Origin: UBA6921 sp031363085
GTDB lineage: Bacteria > Pseudomonadota > Gammaproteobacteria > SG8-11
DNA length: 6,182 nucleotides
Reading direction: 5' to 3'
Assembly: GCA_031363085.1 (NCBI GenBank)
Contig: JANLTU010000025.1
Location: forward strand, 1 to 6,182
Shown here one piece after another: positions 6,021-6,182 of this stretch. The notes beneath the pieces are model-generated. The model was not told where the DNA came from, searched no databases, and worked only from the letters and a program-made list of their open reading frames with translations. A program made the position numbers and the translations under genes. Within the stretch, counting starts at the first letter, position 1, and each line of letters starts with the position of its first letter.

Positions 6021-6182
6021 CTACGACCTGAACAAGCGTGAATACTGCGTTTCATGCAGGGCGCCGGCAATTGCCAAACCCGGTGCGGAAAAACCGATGT
6101 GGTCATCGTCCAACCCCAGGCCCGTGTCTACCGCGTGCGCAATGCGCGGGATGAGCTGGGTGAGCAACCGTTGCCCGGCGGT
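6021..6182 (-). CDS. ureF: Urease accessory protein UreF, C-terminal 53 residues (5' end outside window)
   Basis: The minus strand is open from the window edge to TAG at 6023-6021 and encodes a tail reading FSAPGLAIAGALHETQYSRLFRS after an acidic GLGLDDDHIG segment. The (S/A)AP-LAIA-ARHETQY(S/T)RLFRS ending is the well-known C-terminus of UreF, the cytosolic accessory protein that, with UreD and UreG, helps insert nickel into urease. Full UreF is about 220-230 residues, so only the last quarter is visible. ureG usually follows ureF directly; here hsdR does, in the same direction. Identification rests on this short conserved tail, which is distinctive. Confidence 0.87.
   Translation of the reverse strand, partial: TAGQRLLTQLIPRIAHAVDTGLGLDDDHIGFSAPGLAIAGALHETQYSRLFRS

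Noticed and set aside
5907..6023. hsdR is in the same frame as ureF, with only the TAG between them (possible readthrough fusion)
   Set aside because: A 38-codon open spacer has roughly a one-in-six chance of occurring, and no known UreF-HsdR fusion or readthrough context supports it.
6001..6030. Intrinsic terminator after ureF
   Set aside because: Only a 4-bp stem (TCGT/ACGA) and no following U-tract can be found.
1..6182. CRISPR array, tRNA, rRNA or insertion sequence
   Set aside because: There are no regularly spaced repeats, no cloverleaf-like segment, no transposase and no terminal inverted repeats; nearly all bases are explained by the minus-strand genes.

Overview
The window holds one continuous minus-strand gene run. 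It is a type I restriction-modification (R-M) locus with extra toxin-like genes, sitting just downstream of the end of a urease accessory gene. The organism is probably a proteobacterium, most likely beta or gamma. The ureF tail (ending HETQYSRLFRS) and the EcoEI-like HsdR fit this, but no single base pattern fixes the genus. Overall GC looks to be in the low fifties percent. No plus-strand gene is supported.

Layout in transcription order, right to left: (1) the last 53 codons of ureF (6182-6021). (2) A 114-bp spacer with no gene and no convincing promoter or terminator. (3) hsdR, an intact 927-residue restriction/translocase subunit (5906-3123). (4) A HEPN-type 'nucleotidyltransferase substrate-binding' protein of the HI0074 kind with an RX4HXY motif (3126-2716). 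(5) A minimal nucleotidyltransferase (MNT) with GSX10DXD (2713-2396). (6) A 22-codon mini-ORF whose last 14 residues copy the C-terminus of HsdR (2403-2335). (7) hsdS, broken by a 7-bp tandem duplication into a 171-residue TRD1 (first target-recognition domain) part (2335-1820) and a 320-residue TRD2 part (1818-856). (8) A RhuM/Fic fusion gene (859-1) that leaves the window just after its Fic motif. Adjacent genes overlap or lie 1-2 bases apart, so they look like one translationally coupled operon starting at or before hsdR.

How the parts would work together: HsdR supplies the nuclease and DNA translocase, and HsdS the DNA-target specificity. The methyltransferase subunit HsdM is essential for the family but absent here, so it is expected just outside, probably to the left beyond the fic gene. 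The MNT/HEPN pair resembles MntA-HepT toxin-antitoxin modules, in which the MNT protein adenylylates the HEPN RNase. RhuM/Fic proteins are recurrent passengers in type I R-M loci.

Two points deserve most attention. First, removing one TACACCT unit at 1814-1827 restores a single 490-residue HsdS, so the break looks recent or reversible and could act as a specificity or on/off switch. Second, the mini-ORF before hsdS is a relic, or a retained coupling peptide, of an older hsdR-hsdS junction. It suggests that the MNT/HEPN cassette was placed between hsdR and hsdS.
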